Shown piece after piece: positions 42,972 through 51,861 of a stretch of 64,000 nt of DNA (the first letter of the stretch is position 1; each line of letters starts with the position of its first letter). Origin of the DNA: Bradyrhizobium sp. CB1717 (GTDB lineage: Bacteria; Pseudomonadota; Alphaproteobacteria; Rhizobiales; Xanthobacteraceae). The notes below the pieces were generated by a model. It was not told the DNA's origin. It ran no database searches and was given only the letters and a program-made list of their open reading frames with translations. The stretch is taken from the NCBI RefSeq assembly GCF_029714325.1, contig NZ_CP121666.1, positions 8,666,501 through 8,730,500 of the forward strand. Reading direction: 5' to 3'. Made by a program: the position numbers and the translations under genes.

Positions 42972-43285
42972 CAAAAGTCCATCGCAGCGATCGGCCATAA
43001 CATGCCCAACGAACATGGCAGCTCAAGAGGCGAGCGCGATCCGATCGTGCGAAACTCGAAATGGATCGAATCCGCCCCCCGGGCCAACTGGCCAGTTGGG
43101 CGGGATATCGCCCTCTAATCGGCGGAAAGTCGGCCGTTTCAAGCGAAAACGGGCATTTCGGCCCCGATATCGGCCCGATTTTCTCGTTTTGACGGGGCTA
43201 GCAAGCTTGCACAGGAGGGGGGCTTGTGGCAGATATCGGCCCGCTTGGTAGGCCCCTGTGGCGGCCGATTCTGATCCCAGCACAT
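42972..43285. other. 314-bp gap upstream of tRNA-Thr
   Basis: No gene is supported. The stretch repeats 'gatatcggcccg' twice (near 43169 and 43231) and the related 'gggatatcgcc' near 43101. Several short GC-rich palindromes are present (ggccaactggcc; ccgatatcgg). The tRNA-Thr promoter must lie in its right part. Confidence 0.5.
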
Positions 43286-43360
43286 GCTGCCGTAGCTCAG
43301 TGGTAGAGCACTCCATTGGTAATGGAGAGGTCGACAGTTCAATCCTGTCTGGCAGCACCA
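43286..43360 (+). tRNA. tRNA-Thr (GGT)
   Basis: A 75-nt cloverleaf with an encoded CCA. The acceptor stem GCTGCCG pairs imperfectly with TGGCAGC, the D-arm contains AGCTCAGTGGTAGAGC, the anticodon arm CTCCA-TTGGTAA-TGGAG has anticodon GGT, and the T-arm is ACAGTTCAATCCTGT. Confidence 0.97.
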
Positions 43361-43417
43361 TTCTCTTCGTTCAATCAGACATGAATCGGCGTTCTCGCGG
43401 CATCTGACGCCCGAGTT

Positions 43418-44091
43418 TTGCTCTTCTCTTTCGCCCTCCTCTGTGAAGAGGGCGCAGGGAAGGCCGGGTGCCGGCTGGCACCCACGGTCCACTGTGCGAA
43501 AGCATACGCAAAAAACTTGCACAGCGGCATACAGGTGAAGCCCAACACACGGCCTTCCCTGCGCGATGGTTTGACGGCGTATGCCTGCTCTCCCCGGAGC
43601 CGAGTTCCTTCTGGCCTCCGTCACCTCGCGAATTGGCGATGCCTCCAGGCCCGGTTGAGCCTCAAAACATCTCCGCAAGGCTTGACCGTAGCAACGACGG
43701 TCAGGACCACATGGTTTTGCCGTACGCGTCGGCCCGGCTTCGCTTTAGTAGCTTCGCCGGACACCGCGCCGTCCGTCCGCACGGAGCAAGGACCTCACGA
43801 GGTTCATCTCGCCCTGGTCCCGCCTTCACGTGCCCGGCGCTGCCGCGTCCACCGCACCCCGATCCACGTTCGTTACGACGTACGATCGCCCCTCTCCGGG
43901 GACCGGGATGGCGGGATAGTGCCGCAAATCCGAATTTCGGTAAAGCGGAATATCTTTGCGGGAGGGGGTTGACGGGGTTTTGGCGGGAGGTGGGTGTTTT
44001 GCCCGACGGGTCAGATTGGCGTGCATTGAGAACACAGGCCGACACGTCCCAAGACCTGATTGTCCTCGTGGCTGTTGGGCCGCGCAGGTAA
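43418..44091 (+). repeat. Dispersed Rhizobiales intergenic element (spurious-ORF family)
   Basis: About 670 bp downstream of tRNA-Thr. Several long overlapping frames are open on both strands but have no ribosome sites and no domain content. The opening (gaagagggcgcagggaaggc then cgggtgccggctggcaccca) and the encoded 'MPAGTHGPLCE' and 'AFPARWFDG' strings are, from memory, a recurrent sequence mis-annotated as proteins in many rhizobial genomes. It contains hairpins (gccggctggc; tcctctgtgaagagg). It may be a mobile or structured RNA element. The identification from memory is not verified here. Confidence 0.5.
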
Positions 44092-44093
44092 GG

Positions 44094-44387
44094 TTAATTC
44101 TTCCTTTCGATTGTCGGTAAAATTTTATCTATTATCGTCTTCTCATTCATGACGAACCAGAGGCTCCGATAGTGTTTGCGTTTTGCCTGATCGTGACTGG
44201 GACTGTGCTGCTTCTGTCGGGCTTGGTTGCCTTCGGCTTTCATAGAAACTCGCTGCACTCGATGGCGTTGCTGTAGCCGAGCCAGGCTTCCCTGCGTCCG
44301 GATCTCTCCGGCCACGACCTGAGCATACGCGGCGGGATTGCCGGCGCCTTCAGGGGACTTGCAGCGAAGCCACGAGTTGCGGCTCAT
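44094..44387 (-). CDS. Doubtful small ORF, basic
   Basis: A 97-residue frame ('MSRNSWLRCKSPEGAGNPAA' start, 'LWFVMNEKTIIDKILPTIER' end). It is Gln/Arg/Lys-rich with no recognisable domain. CAGG lies seven bases before the ATG. The DNA at its 3' end is AT-rich compared with neighbours, which suggests foreign or decaying sequence. It may be non-coding. Confidence 0.3.
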   Translation of the reverse strand: MSRNSWLRCKSPEGAGNPAAYAQVVAGEIRTQGSLARLQQRHRVQRVSMKAEGNQARQKQHSPSHDQAKRKHYRSLWFVMNEKTIIDKILPTIERKN

Positions 44388-44407
44388 CGACGCGCCTGAA
44401 CCGCGGC

Positions 44408-44512
44408 CTACCCCTTACCGACACTCGAGCTGCTCAAGGCCTGCCCCATAGCGGACCATGCGCTGGCGAGCTTTTCGAGAAGATGCAGTCGCACTGTCCG
44501 TTTGCCCTCCAT
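44408..44512 (-). CDS. Doubtful 34-codon ORF
   Basis: A 34-residue frame ('MEGKRTVRLHLLEKLASAWS' then 'AMGQALSSSSVGKG') directly upstream of the 97-residue frame on the same strand. It has an amphipathic helix-like centre. No good ribosome site is present (GAGA about nine bases upstream). It is offered only as a possible first gene of a tiny operon. Confidence 0.25.
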   Translation of the reverse strand: MEGKRTVRLHLLEKLASAWSAMGQALSSSSVGKG

Positions 44513-44553
44513 AGTGATAGTCTCATACCTCGCGTTCTGTCCGGGAGGACACA

Positions 44554-44757
44554 ATGGGATGGTTTGACGGGCTGTTTGGAAGGACGTCGGCGCCTACGAC
44601 CCCACTCTTTGCGAGATTCAGGCGGAAGTCACGGGCCCCGACTGATCCTGATCTTCTGAGGATTGCCAAGGACCGAAAAGGGCATGTCTCGAAGAGAGCC
44701 GTAAGAGACGAATATAATCGGCTGCTCCTGGAGAAGTACGCGCACGATAAGTCGTGA
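44554..44757 (+). CDS. Small basic hypothetical protein
   Basis: A 67-residue protein ('MGWFDGLFGRTSAPTTPLFA', 'LRIAKDRKGHVSKRAVRDEY', ending 'LEKYAHDKS') with an aromatic N-terminus and a basic helical C-terminus. The strong ribosome site GGGAGGA at six-base spacing supports translation. No known domain and no clear partner. Confidence 0.65.
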   Translation: MGWFDGLFGRTSAPTTPLFARFRRKSRAPTDPDLLRIAKDRKGHVSKRAVRDEYNRLLLEKYAHDKS

Positions 44758-44790
44758 CGTCCAGCTCGCAGGACGGGCGGAGCGGAGCCC

Positions 44791-44878
44791 GTAGGATGGG
44801 TAGAGCGAAGCGAAACCCATCAGCATGTCGCTCGTGACGAAACGTGATGGGTTTCGCAAGTGCTCTACCCATCCTACG
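44791..44878. repeat. Inverted repeat, 'gtaggatgggtagagcgaag' family
   Basis: Arms gtaggatgggtagagcgaag and cttgcgaaacccatc-type complement (gatgggtttcgcaagtgctc then tacccatcctac). 'gcgaaacccat' and 'atgggtttcgc' pair inside. A second copy with the same arms lies at 46847-46969. It is a third family of dispersed palindromes. Confidence 0.8.
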
Positions 44879-44883
44879 CGTGA

Positions 44884-45360
44884 TCAATTGCCATCATTCG
44901 CCCGCTGCCCGGCGAAGCGATCGTCGGAGCGGCGCAGCCGTCGGCACAGCTCGCGATTGATGTTCTGCAGGACGATCACATAGGCGTGGATATCGGCCTT
45001 GTAGCAGGCGTAGAGCTTTCGGGCCGTCAGCTCGTACAGCACGGTCGGGCTCTCCGTGACCACCGTGGCCGAGCGATTTTGCATTTCGATCAGCGTCATC
45101 TCGCCGAAGAAATCACCAGGCGCCAGACGGGAAATCGGGACGACGCTCCCTGAATTCGTGCGTTTGCTCACTGCCAGCCGTCCGGACTTGACGATGAACA
45201 TTGACTGCCCCGGCTCGCCTTCGGCCACGACGATTGTTCCGGCATCGAAGCGGCACTCGACCAGCATCGAGATCAGGAGGTCGAGGCTCGGATCCGGAAG
45301 ACCGCCGAAGAACGGCGTCGCCAGCAGGAACGCTTTCAGATCGGGGGCCGTGACAGTCAT
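44884..45360 (-). CDS. Cyclic-nucleotide-binding domain protein
   Basis: A 158-residue single-domain protein. 'RFDAGTIVVAEGEPGQSMFI', 'VKSGRLAVSK' and 'LAPGDFFGEMTLIEMQNRSA' form the cNMP-binding beta-roll and phosphate-binding cassette (Gly-Glu-x7-Arg-Ser-Ala). There is no DNA-binding HTH and no effector domain, so it may act as a stand-alone sensor or as an adaptor for another protein. It is not adjacent to a cyclase gene. Confidence 0.93.
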   Translation of the reverse strand: MTVTAPDLKAFLLATPFFGGLPDPSLDLLISMLVECRFDAGTIVVAEGEPGQSMFIVKSGRLAVSKRTNSGSVVPISRLAPGDFFGEMTLIEMQNRSATVVTESPTVLYELTARKLYACYKADIHAYVIVLQNINRELCRRLRRSDDRFAGQRANDGN

Positions 45361-45442
45361 CGCGCAAGGATACGCCCCGTCGCTACTTGCGGCAAGCAGA
45401 GCAGATTGGCGCTGACAGCGCCCGGCATTGCTTGAAAGTCGC

Positions 45443-45529
45443 GTAGCCCGGATGGAGCGTGAGCGTAATCCGGGACCATCGGTCGCGAACGCAGTCGTCC
45501 CGGATTGCGCTTCGCTCCATCCGGGCTAC
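45443..45529. repeat. Inverted repeat, 'gtagcccggatgg' family (second full copy)
   Basis: The outer arms gtagcccggatggagcg and cgctccatccgggctac are identical to those of 488-557. The inner arms differ (gtaatccggga / tcccggattgc), and the centre is an unrelated loop. It lies between the convergent-side end of the haem-protein gene and the cNMP gene. Confidence 0.8.
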
Positions 45530-45532
45530 GAA

Positions 45533-46192
45533 CTATCCGGGCCGGCGCCCCGTGATCGCGTGTGCGCGCGCATCTCCGCGCAACGCCCGCCGCTTTCGCC
45601 ACACCTGCAGGTCAATCATGACTTTCACGGTTGCCGCGAGGACGAGCGCGCACAGCGCCGCCTTCGAGATCGTCTCCATCGTGCCCTCGATCAGCAGGCA
45701 ATGGACCACGCTGCCTGCGACGATGACGATCGCCAGCGGCATGTGAACGAAGCGCCAGGTTCGCGGCCGCAATCCCAAGCGCCGGCGCAGCAGAGCCAGC
45801 AGCGCGACGATGAAGATCGCCCACATGGCGGTCACGCCAAAGGGAGAGAACGGCGTCGGCGATGTGTAGGTCAGGGCGTCGATCATGTCGGGCGGGCTGG
45901 TGATCCAGAGGCCGGCGACATGGATCACGATCGCAAGGGCCAGCGCGCCGCCGATCCAGTGATGGGCGCGCCGTCCGCGATAGGCCGACAGCGGCGGCAA
46001 ATAGCCGCCGATCAGCAGGGGCTGAACGAGCACGAGGCCTAGCGCAATGATGCCGGCAAATCCGGCGAGGATGTAGACCGGACCGCGCCATGCGAGCTGC
46101 TCGCTTGCCGCAGCAAGCGCGATCGGCACGCCGATGGCCAAGGCAAGAGCGGCCCAGATCAGGATCACCCGGGCCAATTTCCACCGCGTCAT
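45533..46192 (-). CDS. Ferric-reductase-like transmembrane haem protein
   Basis: A 219-residue protein with about six TM helices. Candidate haem-ligand His are in 'RRAHHWIGGALAL', 'AIVIHVAGL', 'WRFVHMPLA' and 'SVVHCLLIEG', fitting the YedZ/ferric-reductase-like bis-haem fold. It has no NAD- or FAD-binding domain. It is encoded 12 bp downstream of the Tat-exported dioxygenase-like gene, so the two probably work together; electron delivery to the exported protein is an inference. Confidence 0.85.
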   Translation of the reverse strand: MTRWKLARVILIWAALALAIGVPIALAAASEQLAWRGPVYILAGFAGIIALGLVLVQPLLIGGYLPPLSAYRGRRAHHWIGGALALAIVIHVAGLWITSPPDMIDALTYTSPTPFSPFGVTAMWAIFIVALLALLRRRLGLRPRTWRFVHMPLAIVIVAGSVVHCLLIEGTMETISKAALCALVLAATVKVMIDLQVWRKRRALRGDARAHAITGRRPG

Positions 46193-46204
46193 TCGCTGGC
46201 CCGG

Positions 46205-46708
46205 TCAGGCCGGCTGCAGGACGAAGTGCGCCTCGAGGCTGGTCTCCTTCGCGCTCCGCATCACCGGGCGCAGGAAGACGGTCTTGAACTCACCGCTGTC
46301 ATAGGCGAGGTGGCCATGCGGCTGGCCGAAGATCGGAATGATCTGCGGCATCTCGAGCCGGAACTTGCCGTCCTTGTCGGTGAGCGTGGCGCCGTGACTC
46401 TGCGGCTCGTGCTCCTGACCTTCAATCGTATGCGCCCAGATCTGGATGCGCTGTCCGGCCATCGGCGCGCCGTCGCCGGCGCGCCGGACGGTGCCGCTCA
46501 TCCAGAAGCCGCCCTTGCCGATGCGGTCCACGATCGCCGCGCCCTTGCGATAGTTGTTCGCTCCGCCCGACATCGACTCGGTCGGTGCGAGGCCGTCCGC
46601 GCGGGCCGGCAACAGCAGCCCGGGAAACCCGCTTGCGAAAACCCCGGTTGCGAGGACGGAGCCGCCGGCGGCGAGAAGGGTGCGGCGGTTGAAGACGACC
46701 ACGGTCAT
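46205..46708 (-). CDS. Tat-exported intradiol dioxygenase-like protein
   Basis: A 167-residue protein. The N-terminus 'MTVVVFNRRTLLAAGGSVLA' is a twin-arginine signal. The mature part has the beta-sandwich pattern of intradiol ring-cleaving enzymes ('WMSGTVRRAGDGAPMAGQRI', 'GATLTDKDGKFRLEMP') and an HxH pair in 'GQPHGHLAYDSG' like the iron His ligands. It is short, so one or both tyrosine ligands are not assignable and catalysis is uncertain. AGGAGGAA precedes the ATG. Coupled with a membrane haem protein. Confidence 0.8.
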   Translation of the reverse strand: MTVVVFNRRTLLAAGGSVLATGVFASGFPGLLLPARADGLAPTESMSGGANNYRKGAAIVDRIGKGGFWMSGTVRRAGDGAPMAGQRIQIWAHTIEGQEHEPQSHGATLTDKDGKFRLEMPQIIPIFGQPHGHLAYDSGEFKTVFLRPVMRSAKETSLEAHFVLQPA

Positions 46709-46846
46709 GTCAGTTCCTCCTGGCGCCCAGGCAATGGCTTTGCTGAGGGTACAACAACAGGCGCAAAACGCCCAGTTGGGACAAAGGGCGCAACAGGTCG
46801 CAATAACAGTGTTGTGAACGGAGGTGCGGACCACTCAGACAGCTTC

Positions 46847-46969
46847 GTAGGACGGGTAGAGCGACTTGTCCGCCGTAGCTCAAAGGGCGAAGGCGGAAGC
46901 GAAACCCATCGAGGCCTTGCCTCGATGACGAAACATGATGGGTTTCGCAAGTGTTCTACCCATCCTACA
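46847..46969. repeat. Inverted repeat, 'gtaggacgggtagagcg' family (second copy)
   Basis: Arms gtaggacgggtagagcgact (left) and gttctacccatcctac (right) with the inner pair gcgaaacccatc / gatgggtttcgc match the element at 44791-44878. A private hairpin (cgaggccttgcctcg) sits at the tip. It is downstream of the 58-residue protein gene. Confidence 0.8.
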
Positions 46970-46975
46970 CGCTAT

Positions 46976-47152
46976 TCAGCCACGCTTGCCCTGTTGTCGT
47001 TCAAGGCGGAGCCTTTGTGCTCTCATGCGTTTGATCTCTTCATTGAGAGCGTCGGTTTTTTCATCGAGGCGTGAATTCTCTGATTTCGGCTCGTCGCGCT
47101 GACGTATCTTTTCGAGCGCTTTCTCAACCGAGAGCTTGGTCGGATCGGCCAT
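46976..47152 (-). CDS. Small coiled-coil hypothetical protein
   Basis: A 58-residue, highly charged helical protein ('MADPTKLSVEKALEKIRQRD', 'LDEKTDALNEEIKRMRAQRL'), with heptad-like spacing suggesting a coiled coil. GGAGAGG five bases before ATG 47152 supports translation. No known family; similar short helical proteins occur in Bradyrhizobium without known role. Confidence 0.7.
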   Translation of the reverse strand: MADPTKLSVEKALEKIRQRDEPKSENSRLDEKTDALNEEIKRMRAQRLRLERQQGKRG

Positions 47153-47402
47153 GATACCTCTCCAGAAGGACATCGAAGCAACCAATGTTGGAAAGCCAGG
47201 TGTCGAATGTTGACGTAAGTCAAGCCCACGCTGAAAGTCCGCTGGGTCAAAAACGTTGTCTGGGCGGTTCGCCGGTCACCCGCGACAATTCCGAATGGCA
47301 CAATTGCGCCCGTGTTGAACCGACACCGCAACGCTAACATTCGGGCCCGACGGTATTACATATGGAGGCCCGGCGCGTTGCGCCCCTCACCGGTATCCTC
47401 GC

Positions 47403-48410
<1,008 letters not shown>

Positions 48411-48526
48411 ACCAGGCTCCGGCTGGAACATGCGTGAGATTGCAGGCCCCGCGATGGTGCCCTAAACTCGGGATATGGAAAGGTAGCGTAGCGCCGATCC
48501 CTCAAGGCTAGATCGGAGGATCGGCG

Positions 48527-49255
48527 ATGGATGTGATCCGCAGCCGCGCGTTCGAGTTCATCGAGACGGTGCAGGCGCTTTCCGACACCGCGAGTGTCCT
48601 GGACGCCATGGGGCGCATGCTCGGCGAGTACGGCCCCGACCAGTTCTGTTGCGCCTATGTCGCGCCGCTCTCGACCGAGGCCCCGCGCGAGGCCGTTCTC
48701 GCCCATCGGCTGCCGCCCGGCTTTCTGGACATGTATTCCACCGAGCAGTTCGTCTGGGACGATCCGGCGCTGCGCTACTGCAAGACGACGCTGCGCCCGT
48801 TCCGATGGTTCAGGGAAGCGCCGTTCGATCCGACCCGGGAGCCGCGCGCGGTCGAACTGGTCCGCCGCGCCCGCGACTTCGGCCTGCTCGACGGCGTGAT
48901 GGTCCCGATCGCTTCACCCGCCAACCGCATCGGTCAGGTGTTCTTCGGCGGCCGCGAGATCGATCTGCCGGAGCGTGATTTGCCGGCCCTCCATCTCATG
49001 GCGCTTTATGCCTTCGACCGGGCGCTGGCACTGCGCGGCCAGCCCGAGGCACGAACACTCGCGCTGTCTCTGCGTGAGTGCGAGGTGCTGACACTGGCTG
49101 CGATCGGGCGATCCACCGAGGAGATTGCCGACGCCTTGACGATCTCGGCGCGCACCGTGAAGGCGCACGTCAAGAACTGCTGCAAGAAGCTCGGCGCGAC
49201 AACCCGCACGCAAGCCGTGATGATCGCCATGCGCGACCGGATCATCTCGCCCTGA
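48527..49255 (+). CDS. LuxR-type quorum-sensing regulator, solo
   Basis: A 242-residue protein. The N-terminal autoinducer-binding domain carries Tyr, Asp-Pro and Trp at the TraR-like positions ('MYSTEQFVWDDPALRYC', 'FRWFREAPF'); the TraR Trp57 position appears to be Phe in 'PGFLDMY'. The C-terminal GerE HTH is 'SLRECEVLTLAAIGRSTEEI' and 'ISARTVKAHVKNCCKKLGAT'. GGAGG lies seven bases before the ATG. No luxI homologue is in the window, so it is a LuxR solo that may detect a signal made elsewhere. Convergent with the tannase operon end. Confidence 0.93.
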   Translation: MDVIRSRAFEFIETVQALSDTASVLDAMGRMLGEYGPDQFCCAYVAPLSTEAPREAVLAHRLPPGFLDMYSTEQFVWDDPALRYCKTTLRPFRWFREAPFDPTREPRAVELVRRARDFGLLDGVMVPIASPANRIGQVFFGGREIDLPERDLPALHLMALYAFDRALALRGQPEARTLALSLRECEVLTLAAIGRSTEEIADALTISARTVKAHVKNCCKKLGATTRTQAVMIAMRDRIISP

Positions 49256-49260
49256 TCGCG

Positions 49261-50949
49261 CTACGGGGTGGTGCAGATGAAGCTCTCGGCCGTCTCGATG
49301 CTGCCACTGCCGAGATAGCGGGTCTGGCGAGGATAGGGGCACAGCGGCCGGCTGCGTCCCGGCCAGGGCGTCGTCGCACCGGCGCGCGCCTCGATGCTGT
49401 CCGGCGCGCGGCCCTGCTCGACCCAGGCCACCAGCGGTGTCAGCACGTCGAAGCTATCGGTGGCAGGGCCTCCCGAGCAATGGTTCATGCCGGGCACGAG
49501 GAAGAGGCGGGCGAATTCGGCCGTCTCCTTCTCTCCGCCCGCAGCATTGGTGAGCCGCTTGTACCAGTCCAGCGTATCCAGCGCCGAGAACGTGGGATCG
49601 CTGACGCCGTGATAGAGCAGCAGCTTGCCGCGCCGCTGACGGAACGCGGAGAGATCGACTGAATTTGCGGAGATCGTCTGCACGGAGGATTCCGGCATCG
49701 CCGCGCTCGTGCCGAAAATCCTGGCATGGGCGGCCGTGACATCCACGGTGCGGTAGAAGTCGTAAACGGCCTCCGCTTCACTCGCCAGCGGCGAATGGGG
49801 TGGGGTCATGTAGAGATATGCCAGGGTCGCGCCAAAGGACACGTTGAAGGCGTTGACGCGGCTGTCGGGCGCGGTGCCGAGAATCCAGCGCCGCCATCCG
49901 TCCGTGGCAATTCCGGAGTCGTATGGATACGGCGCGTAGATCCGGCGGCCCTGTGCCGTGGTCGGCCCCTCGAAATAGTTTTCGAGCGCCGCGACCTGGG
50001 CGGCGGAGAGACAGCTCGCGGTCTTCGCGGCGGGACATTGCAGCGTGCGCGGCGAAAAGCGACAGGCGGGTACATTGTCGATGATGCCGTCGGCAAGTCC
50101 GTCGGCTTCATCGCAGGACTGAACGACCGCCCTGGAGAGCAATTCCATATCCGCCCTCGACAGCGCCTCCGCCAGAATGGGGCGGCCATCCGGAGCTTTC
50201 GGCGAAATCGCCGCGAAGCCTTGCGTCGAGGCGGCTCCTGCAAGTCCCTTCTCCGGCATTCGAAAAGCCGGGGCACCGGCGGCGACCCCATCGAAGTGCT
50301 CGGGGAAGCGCTGCGTGAGCGCCATTCCGTGCCGCCCGCCGTTGGAGCAGCCCAGGAAATAGGAATATGTCGGCGAGCGGCCGTAATAGGCCTGGATGAA
50401 TTGCCTGGCCCGCCGCGTCACGACGTCGTCGGCGCGATAGCCGAAATCGATCCGCGCCTGCGGGTCGAGGCCGAAACTGGCGCCGCCGAGCGGGCCCGGC
50501 GCATTGCTGTGCCCGGCATCGGTCGTGACCGTCGCGTATCCCTGGTTGAGCGCGCTCGGCTGCCCGCCGCCGGGCAGCGCATCTCCGTTGCCGAGGACGC
50601 CGTCAGTGCCGCCCTGCCCCTGGAACACGAAGCGGCCGTTCCACGCTTCCGGCAATCTGAGATGCAGGCCGATGGCGAATTTCTGGCCGTCGACGCCGGT
50701 GCGCTCGTCCAGATAGGCGATCACTTCGCAATGCGCGGGCAGTCCACCGGCCGCAGGACGCGGCTGAGCTTCGCTGATGCGCATCGCCGGACCAGCTTCC
50801 GACTGGAGCCGATCACATGCGATCACGGGCGAGATGGTGTCGCTGCCGGCGGCCGCGGTCCCGGCGGAGACAATGCCTCCGATGAGGGCAAGCGCCGCAC
50901 AGGTCCAAAACTGGCGGTGCAGCCTTCGTCGTGCCGAGACCATCAACAT
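49261..50949 (-). CDS. Tannase/feruloyl esterase family protein
   Basis: A 562-residue secreted esterase. A signal peptide (about residues 3-34) is followed by the catalytic domain with Cys201-Ser202 in 'YFLGCSNGGRHGMALTQRF', an Asp in 'HGVSDPTFSALD' and His-Cys in 'LVPGMNHCSGG'. The CS and HC pair forms the family disulfide next to the triad. It should release aromatic acids (gallic, ferulic or related) from esters outside the cytoplasm. Last gene of the seven-gene leftward operon. Start 50949 or 50943; the TTG at 50973 is unlikely. Confidence 0.92.
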   Translation of the reverse strand: MLMVSARRRLHRQFWTCAALALIGGIVSAGTAAAGSDTISPVIACDRLQSEAGPAMRISEAQPRPAAGGLPAHCEVIAYLDERTGVDGQKFAIGLHLRLPEAWNGRFVFQGQGGTDGVLGNGDALPGGGQPSALNQGYATVTTDAGHSNAPGPLGGASFGLDPQARIDFGYRADDVVTRRARQFIQAYYGRSPTYSYFLGCSNGGRHGMALTQRFPEHFDGVAAGAPAFRMPEKGLAGAASTQGFAAISPKAPDGRPILAEALSRADMELLSRAVVQSCDEADGLADGIIDNVPACRFSPRTLQCPAAKTASCLSAAQVAALENYFEGPTTAQGRRIYAPYPYDSGIATDGWRRWILGTAPDSRVNAFNVSFGATLAYLYMTPPHSPLASEAEAVYDFYRTVDVTAAHARIFGTSAAMPESSVQTISANSVDLSAFRQRRGKLLLYHGVSDPTFSALDTLDWYKRLTNAAGGEKETAEFARLFLVPGMNHCSGGPATDSFDVLTPLVAWVEQGRAPDSIEARAGATTPWPGRSRPLCPYPRQTRYLGSGSIETAESFICTTP

Positions 50950-50973
50950 CCGCCCCGATCGTGAACGCCCCAA

Positions 50974-51849
50974 CTAGTCCGGAAAGCCGAACAGCTTTGC
51001 AGGATTTTGCACCAGGATCTTTTCCAGCTCGGCCTGATCGGGCGCGTAGCGGTACATCAGCTCGAGCAGATCGGCGTCGTTCGGCGGCTGCTTGACGGAG
51101 ACCGGGTGCGGCCAGTCGCTGGCCCAGACGCAGCGGTCGGGGGCGGCCTCGATATAGGCGCGCGCGATCGGGATGACGTCGTCATAGGGCGGGCCGGCCT
51201 TCGAGGTCTTCTCGCCGAGCGACAGCATGACCCAGAAATTGCCCTTGGCCAGCAGCTCCAGCATCTTGCGCAGGTTCGGATCGTTCCTGCCGGCCTCGGG
51301 GTCGGGGCGCGCCATGTGGTCGATCAGCACGGGGACGTCGAGATTCTCGTACTTGGCGACGCTCGACATGATGCCGTCCTTCTCCGGCTGGATCTTGACG
51401 TACCAGCCGAGCTCGCGGATGCGCGCGATGGCGCGGGCGAAGTCGGCATCCGAGAGCACGGCGCCGAGCTCCTGGCGGAAGCTGAAGCGCGCGCCGCGCA
51501 CGCCGGCATCGTGCAGCTTGGAAAGATACGCGTCGCTCGCCTCGGCGAACACCAGCGCATTGGCGCAGCCGCGATAGTTCGGGCCCATCGCGGCGAGGCC
51601 GTCGAGCACGACGGCATGGTCGGCGCCGTAGGTCGTGGTCTGCACGATGATGCCGCGCTCGATGCCGAGCGTCTTGTGCATGCGCAGCGCTGCTTCCCAG
51701 GTTGCGGTCGGCATCCGATACGCCGCGCCGGGGCGCTCCGGATATTTGTCGATCGGCCCCAGCACGTGAAACTGGCTGTCGATGGTCTTTGGCGGCGGCG
51801 CCTTCACCGGGCGGCGCGGGTTGGGATCGAACGGCAGATAGGTCGGCAT
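50974..51849 (-). CDS. Amidohydrolase, LigI/2-pyrone-4,6-dicarboxylate lactonase-like
   Basis: A 291-residue TIM-barrel hydrolase. 'KTIDSQFHVLGPIDKYPERP' starts the barrel, 'TTTYGADHAVVLDGLAAMGP' follows, 'VLIDHMARPD' gives a His, and 'CVWASDWPHP' holds the terminal Asp. This fits the LigI-like cog3618 group that opens lactones of aromatic degradation without metal. GAGGAG lies eight bases before ATG 51849. It is 12 bp downstream of the RidA gene in the operon. The exact lactone is unknown. Confidence 0.9.
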   Translation of the reverse strand: MPTYLPFDPNPRRPVKAPPPKTIDSQFHVLGPIDKYPERPGAAYRMPTATWEAALRMHKTLGIERGIIVQTTTYGADHAVVLDGLAAMGPNYRGCANALVFAEASDAYLSKLHDAGVRGARFSFRQELGAVLSDADFARAIARIRELGWYVKIQPEKDGIMSSVAKYENLDVPVLIDHMARPDPEAGRNDPNLRKMLELLAKGNFWVMLSLGEKTSKAGPPYDDVIPIARAYIEAAPDRCVWASDWPHPVSVKQPPNDADLLELMYRYAPDQAELEKILVQNPAKLFGFPD

Positions 51850-51861
51850 GCGCAAAACTCC

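Noticed and set aside
43418..44091. Two plus-strand frames (184 and 207 codons) as protein genes.
   Set aside because: No ribosome sites, mutually overlapping, composition not protein-like; treated as a dispersed element.
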